This document shows positions 25,511-35,090 of a DNA stretch of 64,000 nucleotides, in pieces (position 1 is the first letter of the stretch; each line of letters opens with the position of its first letter). The notes under the pieces are model-generated. The model was not told where the DNA came from. It did no database searches and was given only the letters and a program-made list of their open reading frames with translations. The stretch comes from an uncultured Acetobacterium sp. Lineage in GTDB: Bacteria; Bacillota; Clostridia; Eubacteriales; Eubacteriaceae. The stretch lies in assembly GCF_963664135.1 (NCBI RefSeq), contig NZ_OY760905.1:1762736-1826735 (forward strand), in the 5' to 3' direction. The position numbers and the translations under genes were made by a program.

Positions 25511-27928
25511 TTACTTTTCTGAATCCTGCAAAATCGCGTCCAGCATTCCCTGGATGGTATATGTTTCGGCTTCGATGTCCACATCAATGCCCAGTTCCTG
25601 ACATTTCTTTGAGGTTTGGGGGCCGATGGAGACACATTTTGCCGTGTTAATCGCATCAATATGGGCAGCTCCGATTTTTTCCACAAAAAACTGGACGGTG
25701 GTAGAGCTGGTAAAGGTAATATAATCAATTTCTTTGTTATTTAGCATTTCCAGTGGGTCAACCGTGGCGTGATCTTCTCGGATGGTTTCGTAGCATTGGA
25801 CCTCATCCACCGGACAGATTTTAGATAATTCTTCGACCACATAGATCCGGGCATTTTTTGATCGCGGGATCAATACCCGACTATCTTTATTAAGCAACGG
25901 GGTCAGACCGCTGACCAGTTCTTCACCGACATATTTATCTGGCACAAAATCGGCCTGGAGGCCTCGGGCTAAGAGGGCATTTTTGGTACCTTCGCCAATG
26001 GCAGTAATGTGAAGATTGCCAAAGGCTCTGGCATCTTTGCCACAACGCACTAATGAATCAAAGAAGATTTCGACGCCGTTGATGCTGGTAAAAATAATAT
26101 GGCTGTAGTCGTTGAGGACTTTTACTTTTTCGTCACAAGCCACTTCGTTGATGGGGACAATTTTGATGGTTGGGAATTCAATGGCATTGCCGCCCAGTTC
26201 GCTGATTTTTTCGACCATCTGGGAGCTCTGTTCCCGAGATCGGGTAACGATGATGTTTTTCCCGAACAATGGTTTTTCATCAAAGAACCGCAGTTTTTGT
26301 CGTTTATTCACGACTTCACCCACCACAATCAGGCTGGGGGCGGTGATTTTTGCTTCGGTAGCAATGTCATAGATAGTCTTCAGGTTTCCGGTCACCACCC
26401 GCTGATAAGGGGTGGACGCCCGATGCACCACTGCCACCGGCATTTCTGGGTTCATGCCATTTTTAACCAGTTCGTCGCAAATCTTTTCCAGATTTTTAAC
26501 GCCCATTAAAAAGACGATGGTGCCCTTGAGTTTGCCCAATACCGGCCAGTCCAGATCGGACGAGCCGTCATAGGCGTTGGATTTTAAATGTCCGGTGATG
26601 ACATGAAAGGATGACACACAATCCCGGTGGGTAATGGGAATCCCGGCATAGGCCAGTCCACCGATAACCGAGGTGATTCCGGGGATTACTTCAAACGGCA
26701 CCCCGGCATCATACAGGTCTTCGCCTTCTTCGCCACCCCGGCCAAAGACATAGGGATCGCCGCCTTTTAAGCGCAGTACCAGTTTGCCTTCCTGACCTTT
26801 TTGGACTAATAAAGCATTGATCTCTTCCTGACGCATGGCATGATTGCCAGCCCGTTTGCCCACATAGATGATTTCCGCATCTGCTCGGGCATCATTTAAA
26901 AAACTTTCATTAACCAGAGCATCGTAGACCACTACATCGGCTTTGGTTAAAATATCCTTGGCTTTAACGGTTAAGAGACCGGGATCGCCGCAACCGCCGC
27001 CGGCCAGATAAACCTTTCCCGGTTTTGTATGCACCGCTGTATAACATGCTGCTGCTAATTGTTTTCCCAAATTTTCTGCCTCCTCGGGTAATCCTTCAAT
27101 GGATTGGGTTACCACATGACTGCCGTCTTCCAGACCATAAAGTCCGTACAGTACAATGGTGTCTTTTTTTATTTCACAAAATGCGCCAACCGGAATATGA
27201 CAGCTACCGTTAAGGGCATTTAGAAAACTTCGCTCTGCGTTCATCTGAATGATGGTATTTTGATCACTGATGGCGGCCATCAGCTCTTTGACCGTTTCAT
27301 TGTCTTCCCGCACTTCCACCGCCAGGATGCCCTGGGCTGGTGCCGGGATAAAGGTGTTCTCTGGCAAGGTCACGGTTTGGTAGGCTGAATCTGCCAAGCG
27401 GCCAATCCGTTTCAGGCCGGCAGCGGCCAGAATGATGCCATCCAGTTTCTGTTCCTGCATCTTGCGAATCCGGGTATCGATATTACCGCGAATCCCCACT
27501 ATTTCAACATCCGGCCGCAGCTTTTGCAGCTGACAGATCCGTCGTTTGCTGCCAGTTGCCACGACCGCACCCTTGGGCAACTCATCCAATGACGTGATTT
27601 GATGTGGTGTCAGCAGGACATCCCGGGGATCTTCCCGAACGGTTGGAACTGTCAATACCAGTCCTTCCGGCAGTTTTGATGGCATATCCTTCATACTGTG
27701 AATCGCCATATGGATCTCACCGGATAGCAGGGCGTCTTCCAGTTCCTTGGTAAACAGTCCCTTATCGCCAATTTTATCCAAAGGTTTATCCTGAACCAGA
27801 TCACCTTTTGTTTTAATGATGACCATTTCGAAATTTATCTGGGGATGGGCTTTGGCCAGGACATCAATCAGCCACTGGCTTTGGGTTCGGGCCAGCGTAC
27901 TGCCCCTTGTTCCAACTTTTATATTCAT
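25511..27928 (-). CDS. Trifunctional HemC-CobA-HemD fusion
   Basis: A single 805-residue frame holds three enzymes. Residues 1-300 are porphobilinogen deaminase (RGSTLARTQSQW; dipyrromethane-cofactor Cys243 in NGSCHIPVGAF). About 305-545 are uroporphyrinogen-III C-methyltransferase (VYLAGGGCGDPGLLT, LRLKGGDPYVFGRGGEE). About 550-805 are uroporphyrinogen-III synthase (NIIVTRSREQSSQM, ITFTSSTTVQFF). Together they turn porphobilinogen into precorrin-2. CobA-HemD fusions are common in clostridia; including HemC in the chain is less common. Linking these steps should commit uroporphyrinogen III to corrinoid or siroheme. Confidence 0.95.
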   Translation of the reverse strand: MNIKVGTRGSTLARTQSQWLIDVLAKAHPQINFEMVIIKTKGDLVQDKPLDKIGDKGLFTKELEDALLSGEIHMAIHSMKDMPSKLPEGLVLTVPTVREDPRDVLLTPHQITSLDELPKGAVVATGSKRRICQLQKLRPDVEIVGIRGNIDTRIRKMQEQKLDGIILAAAGLKRIGRLADSAYQTVTLPENTFIPAPAQGILAVEVREDNETVKELMAAISDQNTIIQMNAERSFLNALNGSCHIPVGAFCEIKKDTIVLYGLYGLEDGSHVVTQSIEGLPEEAENLGKQLAAACYTAVHTKPGKVYLAGGGCGDPGLLTVKAKDILTKADVVVYDALVNESFLNDARADAEIIYVGKRAGNHAMRQEEINALLVQKGQEGKLVLRLKGGDPYVFGRGGEEGEDLYDAGVPFEVIPGITSVIGGLAYAGIPITHRDCVSSFHVITGHLKSNAYDGSSDLDWPVLGKLKGTIVFLMGVKNLEKICDELVKNGMNPEMPVAVVHRASTPYQRVVTGNLKTIYDIATEAKITAPSLIVVGEVVNKRQKLRFFDEKPLFGKNIIVTRSREQSSQMVEKISELGGNAIEFPTIKIVPINEVACDEKVKVLNDYSHIIFTSINGVEIFFDSLVRCGKDARAFGNLHITAIGEGTKNALLARGLQADFVPDKYVGEELVSGLTPLLNKDSRVLIPRSKNARIYVVEELSKICPVDEVQCYETIREDHATVDPLEMLNNKEIDYITFTSSTTVQFFVEKIGAAHIDAINTAKCVSIGPQTSKKCQELGIDVDIEAETYTIQGMLDAILQDSEK

Positions 27929-27946
27929 TTATCTTATCTCCAATTG

Positions 27947-28534
27947 TCAGTTATTTCCTAGTTTTGACCTAAGTTCCGCATTGGAACAGTTGGACAATTC
28001 TTTAAGTTTTTCGGTTTTTTCCTTCTGTGAACCGGCTCCAGCTAAAATTGTCTGTCGCAGCGATCGCAATAAGGCAGTTTTTTCAGTATAACTCTCATCA
28101 TAGCGATTTGCCAGCTCGTCAACAATGTTTTTCGTTAAAAAAGGACTGGCTCCTTCGGTACAAACCGACAGGGTTAAATCCCCCCGGCGGATGACGCTGG
28201 GAAAAATGAAGTCCGAATCCTCCGGATCATCCACCCGGTTGCACCAAATTTTAAGAGACGCGCAGTCTGTTCTAATTTGGTGATTTAACTCGCGGTTGTC
28301 GGTTGCAGCGACTGCCAAATCGATATCGGTGAGTTGATCCTTGTGATAACCGGCATGGATCAGGGTCAGCTGACAGTTCTCGGTTTTGATGATCGTCTCG
28401 GAAAAATCGGGACTCACCGCGATAACCTGCATGCAGTTTTCCAATAAGGTGACAATCCGTCTGGCGGCAACCTTACCACCGCCAACCACCAGGACCTTTT
28501 TATTTTTCAAGTTAAATAACAGCGGCGTCATCAT
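27947..28534 (-). CDS. Precorrin-2 dehydrogenase (Met8/CysG N-domain type)
   Basis: A 195-residue NAD-dependent enzyme that oxidises precorrin-2 to sirohydrochlorin. The N-terminal Rossmann motif KKVLVVGGGKVAARRI is clear, followed by VAATDNRELN and the conserved FPSVIRRGDLTLSVCTEGASP block. It is short and lacks the methylase half of CysG, which here resides in the neighbouring fusion. Its start overlaps hemA by 23 bases. In this operon it feeds CbiK. Confidence 0.9.
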   Translation of the reverse strand: MMTPLLFNLKNKKVLVVGGGKVAARRIVTLLENCMQVIAVSPDFSETIIKTENCQLTLIHAGYHKDQLTDIDLAVAATDNRELNHQIRTDCASLKIWCNRVDDPEDSDFIFPSVIRRGDLTLSVCTEGASPFLTKNIVDELANRYDESYTEKTALLRSLRQTILAGAGSQKEKTEKLKELSNCSNAELRSKLGNN

Positions 28535-29804
28535 TTTCTTGAGCCTCCGGGATGGTTTTATCCTGAATTCCCGGAAAAAGGTAGGTCACCGTCTTTTCAA
28601 TGCCAATAATTTGAGCTTCATCGTCTAACGATTTCAATTGTTTAATCGGCGGCATGACCATTTCTCGGAATTTGGAGCGGATCACCTTGGTCAGATAGAT
28701 TTCTTCTTTTTCGGTCAGGTTTAACCGGCCACAGAGGTTTTCAATAGTTTCCTCGGCCAATTGCCGGGAGGTTTCATTTAAATCCCGAACCATATTATCC
28801 ACCTTGGCGTGGGTTACCCAGGAAAGCAATCCATCGATTTCATCCTGAATTTCCGCGGCAATCTTTTCAGCAATCTTGACCCGATAGGTCATTTTTTCGT
28901 CCATGATGTTTTTGAAATCATCAATGGTCAGCAATTCGACCTTGTCCAGATTGCCCACCGCTTCTTCGACATCCCGGGGCAGGGCTAAATCGATCACTAT
29001 CAGCGGTTTGCCTTGTGGCTTCATTTCATCGGCTTTCAAAATAACATGTGGCGATGCGGTGGCGGTAATGATCACATCCATCTCTGGAATAATGTCGTAG
29101 CGGTCTTCATAGTGGATCATCTGGACGTTTTCGTGAATGGCTTCGCATTCATGCATATTATGAAAGGTTCGGTTCGTCATATAAGGATTTTGAAAGCCTT
29201 CTGCCTTCATGTAGCGCAGTGCCAGCACACCCATTTTTCCAGAACCGATGATTAATATTTTTTTATCCCCATAGTCTTCAGGATACTCCCGTTTGATATG
29301 CTTTACAGCAGTTGAACTTAAGGATAACGGCGTTTCTGAGATTTTGTAGTCCGTTTTCACTTTTTTGGTAAAGGTGATGGCTTCGCGGAACATTTTCGTC
29401 AGATATTTTCCACAGCCCTTGATCGCCTGGGATTTTTCCAGCGCATCTTTGACCTGTCCCAAAATCTGGTCTTCACCCAAAATCATGGAGTCCAGACCGG
29501 TGACCACCTCATAAAGGTGAACCATTGCTTCCCGCTCTTTTTTCACAAAAAGATAAGGCGCCAGTTCTGCTGATTTCTCATGGAGATAAAAGTCTGTCAA
29601 TATTTTTCCGGCCGCATCTTCATTGCGGGTGGACACATAGATCTCACTGCGGTTGCAAGTCGACAGAATAATCACCTCGGCAATGTCGGCTTCATTTAAA
29701 ATCGTCCGGATGGCCTCATTCAGGGTGCGATGAAGAAATGCCCCTTTTTCTCGAATCTCTAAAGGTGTATCCTTATGATTGATTCCTGCTACTACCAGTT
29801 TCAT
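28512..29804 (-). CDS. hemA: Glutamyl-tRNA reductase
   Basis: HemA reduces glutamyl-tRNA to glutamate-1-semialdehyde, the first step of the C5 route. The catalytic Cys50 is in ILSTCNRSEIYV, and the NADPH-binding IIGSGKMGVLALRYM follows. The length of 430 residues is normal. The gene overlaps cbiO by 32 bases and the dehydrogenase gene by 23, so translation is tightly packed. Being inside a riboswitch-led operon, heme-precursor supply is tied to cobalamin status. Confidence 0.96.
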   Translation of the reverse strand: MKLVVAGINHKDTPLEIREKGAFLHRTLNEAIRTILNEADIAEVIILSTCNRSEIYVSTRNEDAAGKILTDFYLHEKSAELAPYLFVKKEREAMVHLYEVVTGLDSMILGEDQILGQVKDALEKSQAIKGCGKYLTKMFREAITFTKKVKTDYKISETPLSLSSTAVKHIKREYPEDYGDKKILIIGSGKMGVLALRYMKAEGFQNPYMTNRTFHNMHECEAIHENVQMIHYEDRYDIIPEMDVIITATASPHVILKADEMKPQGKPLIVIDLALPRDVEEAVGNLDKVELLTIDDFKNIMDEKMTYRVKIAEKIAAEIQDEIDGLLSWVTHAKVDNMVRDLNETSRQLAEETIENLCGRLNLTEKEEIYLTKVIRSKFREMVMPPIKQLKSLDDEAQIIGIEKTVTYLFPGIQDKTIPEAQENDDAAVI

Positions 29805-30621
29805 CCGCTTGAACCTCCTTTTTCTGATTCCTGATCGCTTCTTCCAGAGCGGTAATGCTGCGAAACCCCTTAATTCCCAGACACTGTTCCAGGCGGGTCA
29901 TCGTTGCTTGTTCCAGACTGGCTGTTTCCAGCGCTTCGGTATTCTTGAAAACCTCAGTGGTTTCGCCTTCCACCAACACCCCACCATGATGGAGTACGTA
30001 GGTATAATCACAAAATTCATAAATAAAATCCATGTCATGGCTGGATAAAATAATCTTAATGCCTTTGGATAAGGCGCCTTTGATAATGGCTTTGACACCG
30101 GCCTTACTTTTGGGGTCCAACCCTAAAGTCGGTTCATCCATCAGAATAATCTCCGGTTCCACCGCTAAAACACCCGCCATGGCCACTCGTTTCTTTTGTC
30201 CATAACTAAGGTAATGCACTGGCCGATCTGCCAACAGGGTAATGCCAGTAGCTTCCATCGCCGCTTTCACCCGCTGATCGATAACATCAACTTCCATGCC
30301 CATATTTCGCAGTGCAAAGGCCACATCATCATATATTCCGGAATAAAAGACTTGTTTATCGGACTCCTGAATCACCAACCCAATTGATTTTCTAAATTCA
30401 TAGAGATATTTTTTCTTATAAGATAAGGGTTCTTCTTTAAAGAATACCTTTCCCTCGGTTGGTTTGATCAGCCCGATCAAGGCTGACATCAGGGTGGATT
30501 TACCGGCACCGTTTTCACCGATGAGGGCGATGCAATTTCCCTTGGTTCCGTCAATGGACACGTTGTTCAAGGCTTTGGTGCCATCTGGATATTGATAGGT
30601 TAAATTTTCTGTTTTAATCAT
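29773..30621 (-). CDS. cbiO: Cobalt ECF transporter ATPase
   Basis: The energising ATPase of the CbiMNQO cobalt importer. Walker A IGENGAGKST, signature LSYGQKKRVAMAGVL and Walker B IILMDEPTLGLD are all present. The 282-residue length is typical. It overlaps cbiQ by 8 bases and hemA by 32. Confidence 0.95.
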   Translation of the reverse strand: MIKTENLTYQYPDGTKALNNVSIDGTKGNCIALIGENGAGKSTLMSALIGLIKPTEGKVFFKEEPLSYKKKYLYEFRKSIGLVIQESDKQVFYSGIYDDVAFALRNMGMEVDVIDQRVKAAMEATGITLLADRPVHYLSYGQKKRVAMAGVLAVEPEIILMDEPTLGLDPKSKAGVKAIIKGALSKGIKIILSSHDMDFIYEFCDYTYVLHHGGVLVEGETTEVFKNTEALETASLEQATMTRLEQCLGIKGFRSITALEEAIRNQKKEVQADETGSSRNQS

Positions 30622-31315
30622 GTTTATGACCTTTCCTATAGCTCACATGAAAGTCTCCCTGGTATTGTTTTAATTCCAGGGTTTGTGTCATCTCCTCGTA
30701 GCTCTGGATGGCCATGAGAAATAAATTGCTTAACATCATTGCGACGGATTGAATGGCGACTTTAAAACTGCGATAACCAAAACGCAGTTCCTGGGCGGTT
30801 GCCATGAGTTTTATTTTTTCCCAGTAATCAAAGATGAAGCGATAGGTTAAAATAAATATTTCTAAAAAAGTATTGCTGATATGGGCTTTTTTCATGACTC
30901 CCGCAATTTGCATCACCGGGGTTGTGTAAATTAAAAAAAGCATACAGGAGACACCCGACATCGCCCTGCAAAAGACCAGACTGGCTAAAATAAGATTGGT
31001 GGTTGTGATTCCAATCGTAAATTGAAAAAAGTTAAATGCAAAGATGAAGTCCCCCTCTCCCTGAGAGATGGTAAACAATAACGCAATCGCTCCGGGAATG
31101 ATAAACAGGGAGTCAAAAATCAGAGTATGCAGATAAATACGTACCGGAATTTTTGCCCACAACAGGGTACATCCCACCATGACACCAAAAACCCCTGCCA
31201 TATACAGGGGTTGATTGATAAAAAAAACCGACAGGAGCATGACTAATGAAACCACTACTTTAACAGTAGGATTGGCATTGCTGAGTTTATTGGTATGGGC
31301 AAAACGATCAATCAT
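30614..31315 (-). CDS. cbiQ: Cobalt ECF transporter transmembrane subunit
   Basis: CbiQ is the T-component coupling the CbiO ATPase to CbiM. The protein has 233 residues with about five hydrophobic segments. It carries the family helix motif RALLTYRFIFDYWEKIKLM-like (ILTYRFIFDYWEK) and ARG-type coupling residues near AQELRFGYRSF. It is cotranscribed between cbiN and cbiO. Confidence 0.92.
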   Translation of the reverse strand: MIDRFAHTNKLSNANPTVKVVVSLVMLLSVFFINQPLYMAGVFGVMVGCTLLWAKIPVRIYLHTLIFDSLFIIPGAIALLFTISQGEGDFIFAFNFFQFTIGITTTNLILASLVFCRAMSGVSCMLFLIYTTPVMQIAGVMKKAHISNTFLEIFILTYRFIFDYWEKIKLMATAQELRFGYRSFKVAIQSVAMMLSNLFLMAIQSYEEMTQTLELKQYQGDFHVSYRKGHKHD

Positions 31316-31349
31316 GTTCGTCTCCTTCTAAGATGCTGTTAGTATTTTT

Positions 31350-31649
31350 TTAAGCCGACTTGTCAGCTTTTTCATTTTTTTTTGACTTTTTATAGAGGTA
31401 GAAAAAGCAGATTCCCAGTCCGCCAACGCCTAATATTTGTTGAAGATGGAATAAGTTTCCTTCCATATCGCCGGGATCAAAGATATTTTGAAACCAGGGG
31501 ACATAGTTTTCGTCAATTGAGGTAATAGCCGTTTTGGCACCATCATCCGCACCGGAAAACTCGGCGTTCGGCAAAGCAATCTGCGGAACCACAATCAGTG
31601 CGCCAATGATTAAAATCAGAATAACTTTAGTTATCGGTGAGAGTTTCAT
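31350..31649 (-). CDS. cbiN: Cobalt transport accessory protein CbiN
   Basis: A 99-residue membrane protein with an N-terminal helix ([17 protein letters not shown]), an extracellular [12 protein letters not shown] stretch that is conserved in CbiN, and a second helix near the C-terminus. CbiN assists cobalt loading into CbiM. I chose the ATG at 31649, with AAGGGGA upstream, over an ATG 45 bases earlier; it overlaps the end of cbiM by 23 bases. Confidence 0.92.
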   Translation of the reverse strand: MKLSPITKVILILIIGALIVVPQIALPNAEFSGADDGAKTAITSIDENYVPWFQNIFDPGDMEGNLFHLQQILGVGGLGICFFYLYKKSKKNEKADKSA

Positions 31650-32373
31650 TTGAAATAATCCCCTTTTCTTTATATTGGTAGATGGCATTGACAACCAGAA
31701 CGGTTAAAATGCCCTCAATGATTGCCAGCGGTATCTGGGTAATGGCAAAGATACTCAAGAATTTGATAACGGATGCGGTTACCCCACCGACGGGATCCGG
31801 AAAGGCCAGTCCCAGTTGAACGGATGTGGTCACATAGGTCATCAGATCGCCGATAAATGCTGCTAAAAAGACGGTTAATGCCTTGGGCACATTGAGTTTT
31901 GACAGCCCTTTATAAATTCCGTAAGCTGTAAAAGATCCCACAATCGCCATCGAAAAGGCGTTGGCTCCCAAAGTTGTCAGCCCGCCATGGGCCAGCAAAA
32001 GTGCCTGAAACAACAAGGCGATGGTACCAACCACCACGGTTGCAAAGGGGCCCAGAACAATGGCACCTAAACCAATTCCGGTCATATGAGATGAACTGCC
32101 AGTTACCGACGGCAGCTTAAACGCTGATAAGGCAAAGGTAAACGCTGTTGCAATGGCTAAAAGAACTTTTTGCTCAGGTTTATCTTTAAATATTTTGCCC
32201 ACCTGATACAACCCGAAGGCGATAAACGGCAGTGATAAAACCCACCAAAAGACAGCCCAGCCAATGGGCAGAAAACCTTCCATAATATGCATGGCGTTCA
32301 CCGGCTGCGATGCCAAAACGACCATAAAAAATACAATCCCCACAATGGTCATGCTTCTTTTTGCCTTTTTCAT
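31627..32373 (-). CDS. cbiM: Cobalt-binding ECF component CbiM
   Basis: CbiM is the substrate-binding membrane component of the cobalt importer. A signal peptide precedes the family N-terminus MHIMEGFLP; cleavage after VNA would expose Met-His, whose N-terminal amino group and His ligate Co(II) in this family. About seven hydrophobic segments follow. The ATG at 32373 has GGAGG 5 bases upstream and is preferred to the TTG 12 bases earlier. It is the first gene after the cobalamin riboswitch. Confidence 0.95.
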   Translation of the reverse strand: MKKAKRSMTIVGIVFFMVVLASQPVNAMHIMEGFLPIGWAVFWWVLSLPFIAFGLYQVGKIFKDKPEQKVLLAIATAFTFALSAFKLPSVTGSSSHMTGIGLGAIVLGPFATVVVGTIALLFQALLLAHGGLTTLGANAFSMAIVGSFTAYGIYKGLSKLNVPKALTVFLAAFIGDLMTYVTTSVQLGLAFPDPVGGVTASVIKFLSIFAITQIPLAIIEGILTVLVVNAIYQYKEKGIISNETLTDN

Positions 32374-32442
32374 TTTTACCTCCAATTATTTTATGCCAAC
32401 CAGTAAAAAGAGCGCTACTCAATTCATTCACTGCCCGAAAAA

Positions 32443-32482
32443 AAAACCTTTCACCCACATTACAATGGGAAAAAAGGTTTTA
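32443..32482 (-). terminator. Riboswitch-linked terminator before cbiM
   Basis: On the minus strand AAAACCTTT and AAAGGTTTT pair, with CCCA/TGGG continuing the stem, and eight T residues follow. It lies between the cobalamin aptamer and cbiM and is the likely expression platform: ligand binding should favour termination. Confidence 0.85.
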
Positions 32483-32576
32483 TCATTACACGTATCCATT
32501 GATTCCTATCACGTCAAAGAACCAACTTTTGTTAATGTTACTAACTTCCCTTTTCCCTGGAAGGACACTTTAGCAC

Positions 32577-32735
32577 ATCATTTTAGTAGGTTTCCTGACT
32601 TATAGCTTTTATTCTCCTCGCCTTCCCAGACAAAACGTGCCCAGTGACATAATAAGGAGACATAACTAATTACAGTGACCGGATCGTTCTGGATTCTAAC
32701 CAGATTCCCTCAATGAAAATTATTCATCCTAAATG
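32577..32735 (-). promoter_or_regulatory. Cobalamin riboswitch upstream of cbiM
   Basis: Read on the minus strand, the region shows the conserved parts of the cobalamin aptamer in order: GAGGGAA, GAATCC, a CACTG segment, CTGGGAAGGCGA, and the B12-box-like AAGTCAGGAAACCT (about 32585-32600). CATTT.AG and CTAAAATG at its ends can form P1. It would repress cobalt import and the whole first corrinoid operon when adenosylcobalamin is abundant. Confidence 0.93.
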
Positions 32736-32766
32736 ATTTTTTACATTTCTATTTAATTGTGTTTAT

Positions 32767-32795
32767 ATTATAACATGGATATGATAAAAGTACAG
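32767..32795 (-). promoter_or_regulatory. Probable promoter of corrinoid operon 1
   Basis: On the minus strand TGTTATAAT gives a perfect extended -10 box (TATAAT at 32767-32772). The -35 region at 17 bases (CTGTAC) is a poor match, which an extended -10 can tolerate. It sits about 30 bases before the riboswitch. Confidence 0.6.
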
Positions 32796-32949
32796 GTTTT
32801 TTTGTATGCTTTAAGGCTAAAAAACAGCTTCTCTAAATTGCTATTCCATTTTTTATTTTTTAAGTTGTACTTCAACTCTCGCAATAAAACCGGGAAAATG
32901 CTACAATAGAACAAAATGATTTTAATCCTTTACATCGAGAGGTAGTGTG

Positions 32950-34989
32950 ATGAATGACATTAAATTTAAGCGAACCATCCCTGCGATGTTCGATTTATTA
33001 AACGCCGAGGATGATCCTGCTCAAATACTCTATTATCAAACGATTATCAGCTGTATGTTGGCTTCACCCCTTTTATTTCTTGGCGCCCTTGCGAATGTCA
33101 TCGTCGTTTACTTTTTTTGGGGTAGTAATTTAACCGAAGTGCTGTTAAACAGCGGGATTTTTTTATTACTGGGGATCAGCTTTGAATTTATTTCCCGGAA
33201 AAAATTAGCGGTCAATTTATTTGATCATCTGGTTTCCCTTACACAATCCATCTGTCTGGCTTTTATCGTCGTTCGATATTATAACATCATTGGTCCGGCA
33301 GTATGGTCGGTTTCGTTTGTCATGATTATTCTTTCTCTGATGCGCCTAAAAATAACCATGTTGTATTATATTGCCGTAACCACCTTTGTCTGCGGTTTAT
33401 ATGTGACCTTTCTACTGCCCACAGATGGCTTTCTGTTTAGCCCGGTTTATTTTTTAATGCAAAACATTTTATTCTTTTTTGTTTTCAGTCTGGCCACCGC
33501 CTCTTTTTACCTGAATTTAAATCGCTATGACAAAGCCATGGAACGCCTGAATGCAGTGATTTCTCAAAAAGAAAAAATTGCACTGCTATATAAAAAACTG
33601 AATCTGACCAAAAAAACGCTGGCAAGTCAGAATCAGGAACTGCAGGCATTTAATGAAGAAATACGAAAAAATGAAGAACGCCTTCATTTTCTGGCATATT
33701 ATGACAGTTTAACCGAGCTGCCCAATCGAAAAATGATTATGGAACGCTTACAGCTACTGGTCAAGCTATCTGAAAGTGAAAAGTCAAACTTTTTTATTGT
33801 CTTCATAGACCTGGATAATTTCAAAAAAATCAATGATACCATGGGGCATCTTTATGGCGATGACTATTTAAAATACACTGCCATGCGCTTGCAGGAACTT
33901 ATCCATGAAGATGATTTACTGGGCCGCCTTGGCGGCGATGAATTTGCCCTGATTATTCAAAGAAATATCAAAGAAAATGCTGCTTATAGCTATGTTGAAG
34001 GGTTACGAACCCAACTTTGTGATAAAATCAAAACCACTTGTTCCGAATTCCGGGTCAGTGCCAGTTTTGGTATTTCGGTCTTTCCTCAAGACGGCAAAGA
34101 TCCGACTGAATTATTGAAAAGCGCCGATACCTCCATGTATAAGGCCAAAGAGCTGGGACGGAACAATATCCAGTTTTTCAGACCCGATATGAAAGAAGCG
34201 ATCCTCAACAAAATCCAAATGGAATCCCTGCTTCTGAACGCCTATGAAAACGAGGAATTCTTTATCGAATATCAGCCTCAGTTCAATGCCGAAGACCACA
34301 GCATTCGCGGCTTTGAGGCGCTGATTCGATGGGACTCCCCCCATTATGGTCGCGTAGCCCCGCTGAGTTTCATCCCGTTGGCCGAAGAAATGGGGTTAAT
34401 TATCGGCATTGGCGAGTGGGTATTGTTAACAGCCTGCCACAAATTTAAAGAGCTGGATGATCGCTTTAACCAGGATCTGTGCATTTCGGTAAATGTATCG
34501 GCTGTTCAAATGCGGGACAAAAATTTTGTTGAGATTGTCAAAGCGGTTCTTTTGAAAACCAATATTGATCCCAAGCAATTGGAATTGGAAATAACCGAAT
34601 CGCTTTTTATTGATGACATGGAAGAAACCATTAAGATGCTCAATGAAATAAAAGCATTGAATGTCCGGATTTCTCTGGATGATTTTGGTACCGGTTTTTC
34701 GTCTTTGAGTTACTTGAGACGCCTTCCCATTGACACTTTGAAAATTGATAAATCCTTTATCGATGATCTCTCTGATCAGGATGCTTCCATTCGCATCGTC
34801 GGTGATATCATTTCTCTGGGTCATAACCTGGACGCCAGTATTGTTGCCGAAGGCATCGAAAACAGCACCCAACTGGAATATCTAAAAAACAATCACTGCG
34901 ATTGTATCCAGGGCTTTATGTTTGGCAAACCGATGTGTGTCAAAGATGTTGAAACGCTGCTCACCCAAAATGACAATCTCAAAAAATAA
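32950..34989 (+). CDS. Membrane GGDEF-EAL protein (cyclic di-GMP turnover)
   Basis: A 679-residue protein. About five or six transmembrane helices (residues 30-190) are followed by a short coiled coil (195-245), a diguanylate cyclase domain with intact GGDEF (about 328-332), and an EAL phosphodiesterase domain with FEALIRW, ITESLF, DDFGTGFSSLSYL and AEGIE. Both catalytic motifs look intact. The inhibitory RxxD site before GGDEF reads HEDD, so product inhibition may be lost. The ATG at 32950 sits 7 bases after AGAGG. Net activity cannot be told from sequence. Confidence 0.93.
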   Translation: MNDIKFKRTIPAMFDLLNAEDDPAQILYYQTIISCMLASPLLFLGALANVIVVYFFWGSNLTEVLLNSGIFLLLGISFEFISRKKLAVNLFDHLVSLTQSICLAFIVVRYYNIIGPAVWSVSFVMIILSLMRLKITMLYYIAVTTFVCGLYVTFLLPTDGFLFSPVYFLMQNILFFFVFSLATASFYLNLNRYDKAMERLNAVISQKEKIALLYKKLNLTKKTLASQNQELQAFNEEIRKNEERLHFLAYYDSLTELPNRKMIMERLQLLVKLSESEKSNFFIVFIDLDNFKKINDTMGHLYGDDYLKYTAMRLQELIHEDDLLGRLGGDEFALIIQRNIKENAAYSYVEGLRTQLCDKIKTTCSEFRVSASFGISVFPQDGKDPTELLKSADTSMYKAKELGRNNIQFFRPDMKEAILNKIQMESLLLNAYENEEFFIEYQPQFNAEDHSIRGFEALIRWDSPHYGRVAPLSFIPLAEEMGLIIGIGEWVLLTACHKFKELDDRFNQDLCISVNVSAVQMRDKNFVEIVKAVLLKTNIDPKQLELEITESLFIDDMEETIKMLNEIKALNVRISLDDFGTGFSSLSYLRRLPIDTLKIDKSFIDDLSDQDASIRIVGDIISLGHNLDASIVAEGIENSTQLEYLKNNHCDCIQGFMFGKPMCVKDVETLLTQNDNLKK

Positions 34990-35020
34990 AATCAACAAGT
35001 CAAACCGATTATTAATCAAA

Positions 35021-35057
35021 AAAACAACAGTAGTCTTTTATGGCTGCTGTTGTTTTT
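35021..35057 (+). terminator. Terminator after the GGDEF-EAL gene
   Basis: AACAACAG (35023-35030) pairs with CTGTTGTT (35047-35054), followed by T residues. The A run on the left would also give some termination on the opposite strand. Confidence 0.8.
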
Positions 35058-35090
35058 CGCGTTGCATTTCTTCCATTAAATGCCTGCCGA

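Noticed and set aside
25511-25728. Alternative open frames opposite or inside the large corrinoid genes
   Set aside because: These are shadow frames of strongly supported genes, with no ribosome sites or recognisable products.
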